From Moraxella osloensis (GTDB lineage Bacteria > Pseudomonadota > Gammaproteobacteria > Pseudomonadales > Moraxellaceae): 64,000 nucleotides of DNA. Within the stretch, counting starts at the first letter, position 1. Each line of letters begins with the position of its first letter. This document shows positions 36,700-46,564 of this stretch, in pieces. Both the position numbers and the translations under genes were made by a program. The DNA is taken from contig NZ_CP014234.1 of assembly GCF_001553955.1 (NCBI RefSeq), forward strand, positions 124,001 to 188,000. The letters run 5' to 3'. Below the pieces are notes generated by a model, which did not search any database, was not told where the DNA came from, and worked only from the letters and a program-made list of their open reading frames with translations.

Positions 36700-37281
36700 T
36701 TACTCGGTGATAGCAGAATCTTTGGCAAGGTGGACATTGGCTTTAGGAAATGGGCGGATTTTATCGGCGTCCGACCAAGCTTTGACCCAGTCATCAGGTG
36801 GCATATGGATATCTTTATAATCCAGCGCGCTGAGCACTTGCTCAGTCGGCAAAACCTTGCCAGTCACGATGTTGGTAATACCGGTGCGTAGCAGCGCAGA
36901 GCAAGTAGGCTGACCTTTGACCCACATGCTTTGCTCGATGTAAAACCAGCGCTCATCAACAGCTATCAATCGGGTTTTGATGGTGACCTTATCAAATAAA
37001 CGAACACGCTTACGATATTGGATGGTACTACCAGCGACCACCAGCCCCCAGCGATGCTTGAATAATTTTTTGGCAAGCCCAGAGCGAATGGCAAGATCGT
37101 TTCGCCCCAAATCAAACAGCGTAAAAATACGCCCGTTGTTCATTTCAAAAAAATTGTCAATGTCGTTGATATTAGCGGTCAAGGTGATTTCGCTGGTATC
37201 GGTTAATTGAAGCGAATGACCTTGCTTTTGTTTAATCGCACTTTTGATGGCATGGGTGCCCAGTCGTAAAAAAGGATACAT
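36700..37281 (-). CDS. Acyl-CoA thioesterase-like protein (hotdog fold, THEM6-like)
   Basis: A 193-residue protein resembling the 4-hydroxybenzoyl-CoA thioesterase-like/THEM6 group: DIDNFFEMNNGRIFTLFDLGR is the start of the hotdog domain and MWVKGQPTCSALLRTGITN its later strand. Substrate unknown. I start at the ATG at 37281-37279, which follows AACCATG-side TTGAGAACAACC on the minus strand; the frame is open 19 codons further. It ends 7 bases before queA and is likely in the same transcript as queA and tgt, although no link to queuosine is known. Confidence 0.72.
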   Translation of the reverse strand: MYPFLRLGTHAIKSAIKQKQGHSLQLTDTSEITLTANINDIDNFFEMNNGRIFTLFDLGRNDLAIRSGLAKKLFKHRWGLVVAGSTIQYRKRVRLFDKVTIKTRLIAVDERWFYIEQSMWVKGQPTCSALLRTGITNIVTGKVLPTEQVLSALDYKDIHMPPDDWVKAWSDADKIRPFPKANVHLAKDSAITE

Positions 37282-37343
37282 GGTTGTTCTCAATCTAAAT
37301 TTGTGCCACATTATAGGTAAATCGCGCTTGTTTAGCAAAATTT

Positions 37344-37385
37344 GTCACTATCATTACCCGACAAGTCACTATAATTACCCTACAA
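37344..37385 (+). repeat. 21-bp tandem duplication upstream of the DUF924 gene
   Basis: Two adjacent 21-base copies starting GTCACTATCATTACCC and GTCACTATAATTACCC match at 19 of 21 positions. They end just before the AAAGGA ribosome binding site. Confidence 0.88.
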
Positions 37386-37396
37386 AAGGAAATCAC

Positions 37397-37975
37397 ATGA
37401 CCATTCAATCACCCCTAGCAGCGCAACCCTTATTAGCGGACGCTAAAAAGGTATTAGATTTTTGGTTGCAGCAAAATACCAAGCCATTTTGGTTTGCCAA
37501 AGATGAGAATTTTGATAAAACTGTAACCGCTAAATTTTTAGCCACACTTGAGCAAGCCAAACGAGGCGAGTTGGGGGATTGGCGAACCAGTACAAAAGGG
37601 CGATTGGCAGAAATCATTGTATTGGACCAGTTTTCGCGCAATATTTTTCGAGATTCTCCACAGGCTTTTGCCCAAGATGGCATGGCGTTAGTATTGGCAC
37701 AAGAAATCGTCAAACAGCCAGATTTTGACAAGTTAAATCAAGACGAACGCAATTTTGCTTTAATGCCTTTTATGCATGCAGAATCGGCAAACATTCATCA
37801 GCAGGCGTTGCCACTGTTTAAAAAATACGCCAGTGCCGATACGTTAGCATTTGAATATAAGCATCAAGCCATTATTGAAAGATTTGGGCGCTATCCGCAC
37901 CGCAATGCGATTTTGGGTAGACAATCCAGTGAGGACGAAATTGCCTTCTTACAACAACCCAACTCGTCATTTTAA
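37397..37975 (+). CDS. DUF924 family protein
   Basis: A 192-residue soluble helical protein of the DUF924 family. KKVLDFWLQQNTKPFWFAKDENFD, then GRLAEIIVLDQFSRNIFRDS and MPFMHAESANIHQQAL are characteristic. Its biochemical role is unknown. The ATG at 37397 has AAGGA 6 bases ahead. Its TAA overlaps the end of the convergent queG gene by 4 bases, so there is no room for a terminator between them. Confidence 0.88.
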   Translation: MTIQSPLAAQPLLADAKKVLDFWLQQNTKPFWFAKDENFDKTVTAKFLATLEQAKRGELGDWRTSTKGRLAEIIVLDQFSRNIFRDSPQAFAQDGMALVLAQEIVKQPDFDKLNQDERNFALMPFMHAESANIHQQALPLFKKYASADTLAFEYKHQAIIERFGRYPHRNAILGRQSSEDEIAFLQQPNSSF

Positions 37976-39099
37976 CTTTTATTAAGTTGTTGCTGGATCG
38001 CCCAATCAATATGTTCTTGTGTGTTTTCGCTTAGCATGGGGCGTTTTTCTTGCAATTTGTCAATAATTGCTTGGCTAAACGGTGCATTACCCAATGCTAC
38101 CGCCACATTGCGCATAAAATTGTCGTAGCCCGTGCGGCGAATCGGCGAGCCTTCAGTTTTTGTCAAAAAATCCTGTGCATCCCACGCCCATAACTCAAGT
38201 AGTGACACCTCATCTAAACGGTGACGCGGATTAAAATCCTCAATCGTCGCTAATCTGGCAAATTTATTCCAAGGACAAATCAACTGACAATCATCACAGC
38301 CAAAAATGCGATTGCCAATTTTTGGGCGAAGTTCTACAGGGATTTTGCCATCTAATTCAATGGTTAAATACGAAATACACAGCCGTGCATCGACATCATA
38401 ATGCCCGGTGGGTGTTTTGCGGATGGCATGGGTAGGGCACACATGAATACAAGCACGGCAACTGCCACAATGCGATGATATGGTTTCGATTTGCTTTTTA
38501 TCCTCTGCCAACGGCAAGCTGGTGAATAATTCCCCCAACACAAAAAATGACCCCGCTTGTGGATGAATCAGCAAGGTATGTTTGCCTGTCCAGCCCAAAC
38601 CTGCTTGCTCAGCCAACGCGCGCTCAAATATAGGCGCGGAGTCGCTAAAGGGACGAAATACAAAGTCGTTGGCATATTGCGGATAATCGGTGGTTAGTTT
38701 TTCTTGAATCAGTTTGGCTAGGGTTTTTAGTAACCCTCGCATGGTTTTATGATAATCACGTCCTCGAGCATAGCGGGCAATAATCGCTGAGTTGGGGCGC
38801 TCGTTGTCTGGCACACTGCGTTTGGGCGGCGGCGTGACCAGATAATCTAAACGCACGCTAATGATACTTTGCGTCTTGTCAACTAACAGGGCAGGGTTAG
38901 CACGTTTATCATGATTGTCTTCAAAAAACAGCATATCCCCATGTTTACCTTGTGCTAGCCAAGTTTGCAACGCGCCAAGCTGTTTGCTAAAGATGGGATT
39001 GGCGGGATGGACAAAGCCACAATCAGCAAACCCCAACGCCTTGGCTTGCGCCTTTATCCAGCCCTTGAGAGCATTGAGTTCGTTTGTAGTGTCCAACAT
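37972..39099 (-). CDS. queG: Epoxyqueuosine reductase
   Basis: A 375-residue cobalamin- and iron-sulfur-dependent enzyme for the last step of queuosine synthesis. The two 4Fe-4S clusters are visible as CGSCRACIHVCP and CDDCQLICPWNKFA. GWTGKHTLLIHPQAGSFFVLG is typical. The C-terminal helical part is present. It lies near tgt and queA but is separated from them by the thioesterase-like gene and the opposite-strand DUF924 gene. A cobalamin adenosyltransferase gene is also in this window (57888-58496), although QueG uses a different cobalamin form. Confidence 0.95.
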   Translation of the reverse strand: MLDTTNELNALKGWIKAQAKALGFADCGFVHPANPIFSKQLGALQTWLAQGKHGDMLFFEDNHDKRANPALLVDKTQSIISVRLDYLVTPPPKRSVPDNERPNSAIIARYARGRDYHKTMRGLLKTLAKLIQEKLTTDYPQYANDFVFRPFSDSAPIFERALAEQAGLGWTGKHTLLIHPQAGSFFVLGELFTSLPLAEDKKQIETISSHCGSCRACIHVCPTHAIRKTPTGHYDVDARLCISYLTIELDGKIPVELRPKIGNRIFGCDDCQLICPWNKFARLATIEDFNPRHRLDEVSLLELWAWDAQDFLTKTEGSPIRRTGYDNFMRNVAVALGNAPFSQAIIDKLQEKRPMLSENTQEHIDWAIQQQLNKS

Positions 39100-39169
39100 G
39101 CCAACAACCAGGTAAAATTAAAATGCTATTATAGCAAAATAAACACCTACCACATCATTGGAACATCTT

Positions 39170-40813
39170 ATGCAAAGTAATGCACGGACGGATAAAAATA
39201 CTGTGATGCAAAACGCCATTGCCTTATATAGCCCCAAACAAATTTATGACATTGAAAAAAACTGGTTTAGCAATAATGACAGTTTTGCCTTAATGCAACA
39301 AGCTGCATGGCAACTTGCACACATCATCAAGCAGGAAAGTAGCAATCAAAAAGGCAGTTACCTTCAAAAAAGCAGTCACCCTCAAAAATCGGTATTGGTA
39401 GTGGCAGGCGCGGGTAATAATGGCGGCGATGCTTGGTTGGTGGCGCATTATGTGAACAAGCTTTGCCCACATTGGTCAATTACCGTAGTACAAGTCGCAG
39501 CGCCTAGCACCGTCGACAGCCAAACAGCAAAGCACCTATACCAGTCAAACTGTGCAAATGCGGCAAAATATTTGACGTTGACAGCATTTTTACAGCCGCT
39601 CCATGAGCTTGGTTTAAGCTATCAGTATGATGTGGTGATTGATGGGTTATTGGGGATTGGGCTCGATGGCAAGCCTAGCGGTGATTATCAGACAATCATC
39701 AATTGGATTAATCAATACCGCAAGCAAGTTCACGCTTGTCAAGTCATCAGCATCGATGTACCCAGCGGACTTAATGCCGCTACGGGCGAAGTATATGATG
39801 ATACTGCGATTAAGGCAGACAAGACACTTTGTTTAATTGGGCGAAAAGTCGGACTGCATATCGGCGATAGTAAAGATTATGTTGGCACTGTGATTGATGT
39901 GCCTTTGCTCCCTGTTGAGCAATCAAGTATCTTGTTACACACGAAGCTACCTAACTTGCCACAACGTCAGCAGGTGAGCCATAAAGGTACGTATGGTCAT
40001 GTACTTATCATCGGTGGCAATCGGTTACAGGATGGGCATGGCATGGCAGGGGCGGCGATATTGGCCGCCAGTGCAGCATTGAGCAGTGGTGCAGGCAAAG
40101 TCACTGTTGCCTGTCATGGTGATTTTCATTCAGCTATTATCACCGCTTTGCCCAATGCCATGACCGCGGATTTACATAATATCGCTAGCGTCATCGAGCT
40201 GATTAACGCGGTGAATGTAGTTGCCATCGGCATGGGTTTGGGTAGAGATAAAGCAACGCTTGATTTATTTAACCAGTATCTTACGGCGATCATACAATCA
40301 GAGAAGCTATGTGTCATTGACGCCGATGGTTTATACCATTTGGCAGATTGGGCAGGCACGAGTGACGGTTTAACTGCGCCCATTCAACCACGATTGGGAC
40401 AGTCGAACCAACGGTTTTATCTAACGCCGCATTCAGCGGAAGCAGGTCGTTTGCTCAATCAACCCTATGCCGACATCGATCGAGACAAAATCAGCGCGAT
40501 TCGGGCGTTAGCTCACCAATATGGGGGCAATTGGCTTATCAAAGGGGCACAAACGATTGTGCTTGAACGAGACAGCATTGATATTTGCGGCTTGGGTAAT
40601 GCCGGTATGGCAACCGCTGGCATGGGCGACTGCTTGGCAGGTCTGATGGCGAGCTTATTGGCGCAAGCAATTACCGCACCCATGCTAACCGCCGTGCTCA
40701 TACATGCCAAAGCGGGTGATACGTTAGCAGAAAAAATGGGTGAATATGCGTTGCAAGCCAATCACATGGCATCGGCAATCGGTGACATCATCCATCAAAT
40801 CACGCAAGATTAA
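39170..40813 (+). CDS. nnr: Bifunctional NAD(P)H-hydrate epimerase / ADP-dependent dehydratase
   Basis: A 547-residue metabolite-repair enzyme that restores damaged NAD(P)H hydrates. The N-terminal epimerase domain (about 15-240) has VVAGAGNNGGDAWLVAHY; the C-terminal dehydratase (about 265-545) has KGTYGHVLIIGGN and GNAGMATAGMGDCLAGLMAS. I use the ATG at 39170, preceded by TTGGAAC; a TTG four codons earlier is also open. Residues ~60-75 contain a short in-frame repeat, the 18-base unit AGCAGTYACCYTCAAAAA twice. In E. coli this gene neighbours tsaE; here it is alone. Confidence 0.94.
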   Translation: MQSNARTDKNTVMQNAIALYSPKQIYDIEKNWFSNNDSFALMQQAAWQLAHIIKQESSNQKGSYLQKSSHPQKSVLVVAGAGNNGGDAWLVAHYVNKLCPHWSITVVQVAAPSTVDSQTAKHLYQSNCANAAKYLTLTAFLQPLHELGLSYQYDVVIDGLLGIGLDGKPSGDYQTIINWINQYRKQVHACQVISIDVPSGLNAATGEVYDDTAIKADKTLCLIGRKVGLHIGDSKDYVGTVIDVPLLPVEQSSILLHTKLPNLPQRQQVSHKGTYGHVLIIGGNRLQDGHGMAGAAILAASAALSSGAGKVTVACHGDFHSAIITALPNAMTADLHNIASVIELINAVNVVAIGMGLGRDKATLDLFNQYLTAIIQSEKLCVIDADGLYHLADWAGTSDGLTAPIQPRLGQSNQRFYLTPHSAEAGRLLNQPYADIDRDKISAIRALAHQYGGNWLIKGAQTIVLERDSIDICGLGNAGMATAGMGDCLAGLMASLLAQAITAPMLTAVLIHAKAGDTLAEKMGEYALQANHMASAIGDIIHQITQD

Positions 40814-40842
40814 AATCACGGCAGGTTAACAAGGTTCAATAA

Positions 40843-40868
40843 AAAAAGGTGAGAATTCACTCACCTTT
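40843..40868. terminator. Bidirectional rho-independent terminator
   Basis: Stem AAAGGTGAG / CTCACCTTT with loop AATTCA, A-rich 5' flank and T-containing 3' flank, between convergent nnr and the DUF4124 gene. Confidence 0.75.
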
Positions 40869-40915
40869 AACCTTTATATATCTTTAATCTTTACACGCCT
40901 TTAACCTTTGATTGA
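40865..40915 (+). repeat. Three degenerate 17-bp repeats
   Basis: CTTTAACCTTTATA, CTTTAATCTTTACA and CTTTAACCTTTGAT start at 40865, 40882 and 40899, an exact 17-base period, between the terminator and the end of the DUF4124 gene. Confidence 0.75.
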
Positions 40916-40941
40916 ACGCTAAAGTTATATAGCATGCAAAA

Positions 40942-41418
40942 TTATTTACAGTATTGGCTCACTGTTTGCGCGACTTGCTGACGGCGTAGCTCAATTTCAC
41001 GACCATCTAAATATTTACGTTCACCTTTATTATCCATCTCATAGACGCGCCCGCCTTGGTTTAGATTAGCAAGGGTATTTTGTAAGGCTTTACAGCGCTC
41101 CGCATCTTGCTGCTTTTTGAGTTGCTGATTTTGTGCTTCAAGTTCAGCAGCACGTTTTTGATCGGCTGTCAGCGTTGGTGATACACCTGATGCAGCACCT
41201 GTGCTATTGCCAGCGGTTGCAGGTGCACGACTACTAGGTCCAAGTTCACGGGTATTAATCACTTGCACTTGTCGCAAATTAACACCATTGGTCGGGGCAT
41301 ATTGGCTATAATGCGGCACACCATTTTTGTCAGTCCACTTGTAGTAAGTGGCTGCATTTGAATTCGCCATAATGAATGGTGATAACATGAGTGATAACAA
41401 AAACAGTGGCTTTAACAT
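40942..41418 (-). CDS. DUF4124 domain-containing secreted protein
   Basis: A 158-residue exported protein. The signal peptide (MLKPLFLLSLMLSPFIMANSNA) is followed by the DUF4124 motif TYYKWTDKNGVPHYSQYAP. A Pro/Ala/Thr/Ser linker comes next, then a charged coiled-coil region (DQKRAAELEAQNQQLKKQQD) and a C-terminal part with two cysteines. The domain is common in proteobacterial periplasmic proteins of unknown role. Confidence 0.87.
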   Translation of the reverse strand: MLKPLFLLSLMLSPFIMANSNAATYYKWTDKNGVPHYSQYAPTNGVNLRQVQVINTRELGPSSRAPATAGNSTGAASGVSPTLTADQKRAAELEAQNQQLKKQQDAERCKALQNTLANLNQGGRVYEMDNKGERKYLDGREIELRRQQVAQTVSQYCK

Positions 41419-41706
41419 TGTTTTTCCTATGCAAGAAACGAGAAAATTATGCGATAGCCTATCACAGCTTGATAGCTTTTAGCAGTAAATTTCGACAAGA
41501 TAATTGTTTAATTTCCTAAAGGTTATTTTCTAAAAACGACTGGCTCAATCAGTCTGAGATTTTAAAGTTTATCAAGCCTTAAAACCAATCCTTAAAATCA
41601 AGCCTTAAACGATTCATTTACCTATAACTAAAAGTTATAAATTATAGTAGCTTTTTTTTATTGACAAGTGTTAAAAAAACTCACATCATAAGTCCTCTAC
41701 TGGTCG

Positions 41707-41733
41707 TTAGTAACAATTATCGTTGGTTACTAA
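41707..41733. promoter_or_regulatory. Inverted repeat upstream of the ilv leader
   Basis: Perfect arms TTAGTAAC and GTTACTAA separated by 11 bases, directly before an extended -10 (TGGTAAAAT at 41735-41743). The position suits an operator or activator site for the ilv operon. The binding protein is unknown. Confidence 0.42.
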
Positions 41734-41734
41734 T

Positions 41735-41743
41735 TGGTAAAAT
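41735..41743 (+). promoter_or_regulatory. Candidate extended -10 element of the ilvBNC operon
   Basis: TGGTAAAAT, a TGn-extended -10 with 5/6 core match. A transcript from here would start near 41750 and include the leader peptide and attenuator hairpin. A separate TTGACA at 41661 has no good -10 partner. Confidence 0.4.
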
Positions 41744-41786
41744 CTAAGCTAATTGGCGCTATCCGCTGATTAGGCTCTACAATTGG

Positions 41787-41876
41787 ATGAGAGCATTTTT
41801 TACCGTTGTTGTTGTTTATGAATCTAAAAAAGAATCTAACAACCCTGACTTATCGGTCAACAAAGACAAAAAGTAG
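41787..41876 (+). CDS. Candidate ilv leader peptide with four consecutive valine codons
   Basis: A 29-codon open frame in the 640-base gap before ilvB. It begins MRAFFTVVVVYES and ends with TAG at 41874. Codons 7-10 are four GTT valines in a row (41805-41816). These bases can pair with the AACAAC at 41838-41843 and a second AACAA at 41859-41863. An intrinsic-terminator-like hairpin follows at 41987-42009, before ilvB at 42059. This is the architecture of classical peptide-mediated attenuation, in which scarce charged tRNA-Val would stall the ribosome and let RNA polymerase read through. No strong ribosome binding site precedes the ATG (AGG is 13 bases away), which lowers confidence. The rest of the 41419-42058 gap contains no other gene. 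Confidence 0.55.
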   Translation: MRAFFTVVVVYESKKESNNPDLSVNKDKK

Positions 41877-41986
41877 CCATCAATTTATACATTACGTAAT
41901 TTTTGTGATGCTTTCTTTTTTGGTTATCATGCTTTTTGCCCTCGTCTGATTTGTTCACTGTTACCTTATGGCAGTGTTGAAGATTC

Positions 41987-42009
41987 TTGCTAATCATTTA
42001 GCAATTTTT
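41987..42009 (+). terminator. Candidate attenuator terminator upstream of ilvB
   Basis: Stem TTGCTAA / TTAGCAA with a TCAT loop followed by T5, 50 bases before the ilvB start and 110 bases after the leader stop codon. The stem is AT-rich, so it would be a moderate terminator. A smaller hairpin CACTG...CAGTG lies just upstream (about 41956-41976) and could be part of an alternative fold. Confidence 0.5.
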
Positions 42010-42058
42010 ATCTAAAACAACTTCCCAGTATCATTTTTGAAGACGACCATAAAAGGTG

Positions 42059-43888
42059 ATGACAGTGACTCAAACTACCCAAGCTCCCAATATGACGGGA
42101 GAAAACCAAACGGCTCACGCTGCACCCAATTTTGACAAAAAAACCGCCAAAGCCTCAGCAGGTGAACCTGTGATGATGTCTGGTGCAGAAATGCTGGTGC
42201 AAGCGCTAATTGACGAAGGTGTCGAATACATTTTTGGCTATCCAGGCGGCGCCGTGTTGCATATTTATGATGCCTTGTTCAAACAAGATACCATTGAGCA
42301 CATCCTCGTGCGTCATGAACAAGCAGCGGGTCATATGGCAGATGCTTATTCCCGTGTGACAGGTCAAACCGGGGTGGTATTGGCGACATCAGGTCCAGGC
42401 GCCACCAATACGGTTACCGCCATCGCTACCGCATTTATGGATTCCATTCCGATGGTTGTGATATCAGGTCAGGTGCCTTCAAGCCTCATCGGTGATGATG
42501 CGTTCCAAGAAACTGATATGATTGGTGTGTCACGTCCTGTCGTCAAACACAGTTTTCAAGTACGTCATGCCAGTGAAATCCCGGAAATCGTGCGTAAAGC
42601 ATTTTATATCGCAAGCTCTGGTCGCCCAGGCCCTGTGGTGATTGATGTACCCAAAGACAAAACTGCGCCTAACGAAAAATTCCCTTATCATTTCCCTGAG
42701 TCGGTCAGTATGCGTTCTTACCAACCATCGGTTCGCGGTCATTCAGGACAAATTCGTAAAGCCATCGAAACCTTAATTGCAGCCAAACGCCCTGTATTAT
42801 ATTCAGGTGGTGGCGTGATTGCATCAAACGCAAGTGCAGAATTAACCGCATTAGCCCGTTTACTTAATTTGCCGGTAACCAATACTTTGATGGGGCTAGG
42901 CGCTTTTCCAGGGTCGGATGAACAGTTTTTAGGTATGCTTGGAATGCATGGTACGTATGAAGCCAATATGACCATGCACAATTCAGATGTAATTTTGGCC
43001 GTGGGTGCGCGTTTTGACGACCGTGTGACCAACAATACGCAAAAATTCTGTCCAAACGCTAAAATTATCCATATTGATATCGACCCTGCATCAATCTCAA
43101 AAACCATCAACGCACATATCCCGATCGTCGGTGATGTAAAAAATGTGCTAAGCGATATGCTCGCCGTATTAACAGAAAATAACGCACAGCTTGACCAAGC
43201 CGCGCTAAATGATTGGTGGGCGCAAATCAATGAATGGCGTAAACGTCATGGTCTACGCTATGACAAAGACGACAGCAATGGCATGAAACCACAGCACGTT
43301 GTTGAGCGCTTATACGAGTTAACGCATGGTAAAGCTATCATCACCTCTGATGTGGGTCAGCACCAAATGTTCGCCGCCCTATACTATAAATACGATGAGC
43401 CGCGTCAATGGTTAAACTCAGGTGGTTTAGGCACCATGGGGGTAGGGTTGCCTTATGCAATGGCAGCCAAACTTGCTAATCCAGAGCGTGATGTAGTGTG
43501 TATCACAGGTGAAGGCTCAATTCAGATGAATATCCAAGAGCTTTCAACTTGCCTACAATATAACTTACCCGTGAAGATTTTAAATCTTAACAATGCCCAG
43601 TTGGGTATGGTCAAACAATGGCAAGACATGATTTATGAAGGTCGCCATTCGCACTCTTATATGGATTCATTACCAGATTTTGTCAAACTTGCAGAAGCTT
43701 ACGGTCATGTCGGTATCCAAATCACTGACCCAGCCAAACTTGATGAACAACTTGCTTATGCCTTATCACTCAAAGATCGATTGGTATTTATCGATGTACT
43801 CGTCGATAAAAACGAGCATGTTTATCCAATGCAATTAGCAGGTCAGTCAATGCGTGATATGTGGTTAGCCAAAGGGGAGCGTACCTAA
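42059..43888 (+). CDS. ilvB: Acetolactate synthase large (catalytic) subunit
   Basis: A 609-residue thiamine-diphosphate enzyme condensing pyruvate to acetolactate, or with 2-ketobutyrate to acetohydroxybutyrate, for valine, leucine and isoleucine. [15 protein letters not shown] with [19 protein letters not shown] in the N-terminal domain, FAD-binding middle, and the ThDP motif [15 protein letters not shown] ... [12 protein letters not shown] are present. The first ~40 residues are an extension rich in Thr, Gln and Ala. AAAAGG is only 2 bases from the ATG at 42059 but 8 from a GTG at 42065, so the true start may be that GTG. Orthologues are also named ilvI. Confidence 0.95.
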   Translation: MTVTQTTQAPNMTGENQTAHAAPNFDKKTAKASAGEPVMMSGAEMLVQALIDEGVEYIFGYPGGAVLHIYDALFKQDTIEHILVRHEQAAGHMADAYSRVTGQTGVVLATSGPGATNTVTAIATAFMDSIPMVVISGQVPSSLIGDDAFQETDMIGVSRPVVKHSFQVRHASEIPEIVRKAFYIASSGRPGPVVIDVPKDKTAPNEKFPYHFPESVSMRSYQPSVRGHSGQIRKAIETLIAAKRPVLYSGGGVIASNASAELTALARLLNLPVTNTLMGLGAFPGSDEQFLGMLGMHGTYEANMTMHNSDVILAVGARFDDRVTNNTQKFCPNAKIIHIDIDPASISKTINAHIPIVGDVKNVLSDMLAVLTENNAQLDQAALNDWWAQINEWRKRHGLRYDKDDSNGMKPQHVVERLYELTHGKAIITSDVGQHQMFAALYYKYDEPRQWLNSGGLGTMGVGLPYAMAAKLANPERDVVCITGEGSIQMNIQELSTCLQYNLPVKILNLNNAQLGMVKQWQDMIYEGRHSHSYMDSLPDFVKLAEAYGHVGIQITDPAKLDEQLAYALSLKDRLVFIDVLVDKNEHVYPMQLAGQSMRDMWLAKGERT

Positions 43889-44379
43889 TGAAACATTTAA
43901 TTTCTGTCTTAATGGAAAATGAATCAGGGTCACTGTCTCGTGTGGTTGGCTTATTTTCACAACGTGGCTACAACATCGAGACATTGAACGTCGCGCCAAC
44001 CGATGACCCGACTTTATCGCGTTTAACCTTGACCACAGATACCGATCAAAATAAGATTGAGCAAGTGACCAAACAGTTGCACAAGCTGATTGAAATCGTT
44101 AAAGTAACCACGCTGACCGATAGTGTACATATTGAGCGCGAACTCATGCTGATCAAAGTACGTGCCACGGGTAGCAACCGCGAAGAAGTCAAGCGCTGTG
44201 CAGATATCTTCCGTGCAAGTATTGTTGATATCACGCCCAATGTCTATACCATTCAAATTGTCGGTGACACCGCAAAATTGGACGGCTTTATCGAATTGAT
44301 GGGACGTGAACGCATTTTAGAGGTGGTACGTTCTGGTGTTATTGGTATCGCTCGAGGTGAAAAAATCCTCAGCGTCTAA
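43888..44379 (+). CDS. ilvN: Acetolactate synthase small (regulatory) subunit
   Basis: A 163-residue regulatory subunit. The N-terminal ACT domain (LISVLMENESGSLSRVVGLF, RGYNIETLNVAPTDD) normally binds valine for feedback inhibition; the C-terminal half is the second ACT-like domain. The ATG at 43888 overlaps the last base of the ilvB stop and has AAAGGGGAG ahead, so the subunits are translationally coupled. It is also called ilvH in relatives. Confidence 0.95.
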   Translation: MKHLISVLMENESGSLSRVVGLFSQRGYNIETLNVAPTDDPTLSRLTLTTDTDQNKIEQVTKQLHKLIEIVKVTTLTDSVHIERELMLIKVRATGSNREEVKRCADIFRASIVDITPNVYTIQIVGDTAKLDGFIELMGRERILEVVRSGVIGIARGEKILSV

Positions 44380-44396
44380 ATTTACCAACCTTTTAA

Positions 44397-45452
<1,056 letters not shown>

Positions 45453-45517
45453 TTTTTCACCCCGTTAGTTTTGCCGATGGCATCATGCCCAATTGGTAAA
45501 AACAATAAAATGACAAT

Positions 45518-45556
45518 AACCCTGCGCTGTGTAAAGTTACATAGACAGGGTTTTTT
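45518..45556 (+). terminator. Rho-independent terminator after ilvC
   Basis: Outer stem AACCCTG / CAGGGTT and inner stem TGTGTAA / TTACATA, then T6. It closes the ilvBNC operon. Confidence 0.88.
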
Positions 45557-45567
45557 AGTATAAAATA

Positions 45568-46140
45568 ATGGGCATCGATATAAAGTTTATGAGATTTGTT
45601 TTGAATATAGCGTCTGTTTGGCAGTTGTCCACTGCAACTTTGTTACACACTTTTAGCGGCATAAGTTCTTTGCCTGCATTGGCAAATCCTTTGAATCACC
45701 TGATGGGGGATAGCTATACGTTAAATTGGCAAGCAATTTATCTGGTCGGTACGCTAATTGTCGCGCTACTGATTGCGTATGAATCCATTGTTTTGAAGAA
45801 AAACTTAGGAAAACTGCCGAAATCGACGTTATTTAATGTGAGCTCCATATTAGAAACTGTGTGGCTCATGGTATCTGTGGTTGCCGTATATTATGGCGGA
45901 TTTAGTAGCATCGCCAAAGTCGTGCCATTTGCCTATATTTTGTATAGCATATTTGGTTGGATTTATGGGTTTTATCTACTTAAAGATCAGGCGGGCGATA
46001 TTAAAGATGTCGATGACATGAGTATGCCCATCAAATATATGGACTACAGCCTATCATTTTCACTGGTGATTACTGTGACTAGTATTGCGATATTTATCAA
46101 CATGTTGATGAACGGTGTAATCGCCTTTAATGTAGCTTAA
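45568..46140 (+). CDS. Uncharacterised membrane protein
   Basis: A protein of up to 190 residues that I do not recognise. It has four or five hydrophobic segments (about 8-30, 56-75, 90-108, 118-138 and 160-183), so it is an inner-membrane protein. A short charged loop, DQAGDIKDVDDMSM, lies between the last two. The start is uncertain: the ATG at 45568 or the one at 45589 (MRFVLNIASVW), which gives a more usual signal-anchor N-terminus. It lies downstream of the ilvC terminator and is followed by about 210 bases before csp. Confidence 0.6.
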   Translation: MGIDIKFMRFVLNIASVWQLSTATLLHTFSGISSLPALANPLNHLMGDSYTLNWQAIYLVGTLIVALLIAYESIVLKKNLGKLPKSTLFNVSSILETVWLMVSVVAVYYGGFSSIAKVVPFAYILYSIFGWIYGFYLLKDQAGDIKDVDDMSMPIKYMDYSLSFSLVITVTSIAIFINMLMNGVIAFNVA

Positions 46141-46222
46141 TAAAGTCAATTTAAATCCCTTGTTAATTGTAACTTTGTGGTAAAAAATTCAAAAAATAGT
46201 AGGTGAAACGCTAAAACTAGGC

Positions 46223-46228
46223 TATACT
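46223..46228 (+). promoter_or_regulatory. Candidate -10 element for the cold-shock gene
   Basis: TATACT in GGCTATACTGTC, 5/6 to consensus, with no strong -35. It implies a 5' leader of about 118 bases, long as in cspA-type genes. The leader contains a perfect 12-bp palindrome TTACCTAGGTAA at 46292-46303. Confidence 0.35.
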
Positions 46229-46351
46229 GTCATTATTCGCTAAAATACACTTAACAAACTTTTGGCGATGACAATTTATAACACCCTGTATTTACCTAGG
46301 TAATTGCAAGCGTTATAGATAACATAGTTAATTTTTAATGTAGGATTTTTT

Positions 46352-46564
46352 ATGTCAGATAAAGCTACTGGTACTGTAAAATGGTTCAATGAGAGCAAAG
46401 GCTTCGGCTTCATCGCTCAAGACAATGGCGGTCAAGACGTTTTTGCTCATTACAGTGCAATCGAAGGTTCAGGTTTTAAAACACTTAAAGAAGGTCAACG
46501 TGTGAGCTTCGTATTGAGCCAAGGTCAAAAAGGCCCACAAGCCGAACAAATTGAAGCACAATAA
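46352..46564 (+). CDS. Cold-shock domain protein (CspA family)
   Basis: A 70-residue single cold-shock-domain protein that binds single-stranded RNA/DNA. RNP1 is KGFGFIAQ (about 16-23) and RNP2 is DVFAHYSAI (about 30-38). The opening [16 protein letters not shown] is typical. The gene has its own terminator and a long AT-rich leader, but whether it is cold-inducible cannot be told from sequence. Confidence 0.96.
   Translation: MSDKATGTVKWFNESKGFGFIAQDNGGQDVFAHYSAIEGSGFKTLKEGQRVSFVLSQGQKGPQAEQIEAQ

Noticed and set aside
41661-41690. TTGACA at 41661 as the -35 of the ilv promoter
   Set aside because: At 17 bases downstream the sequence is CATCAT, a poor -10; the extended -10 at 41735 is a better candidate.
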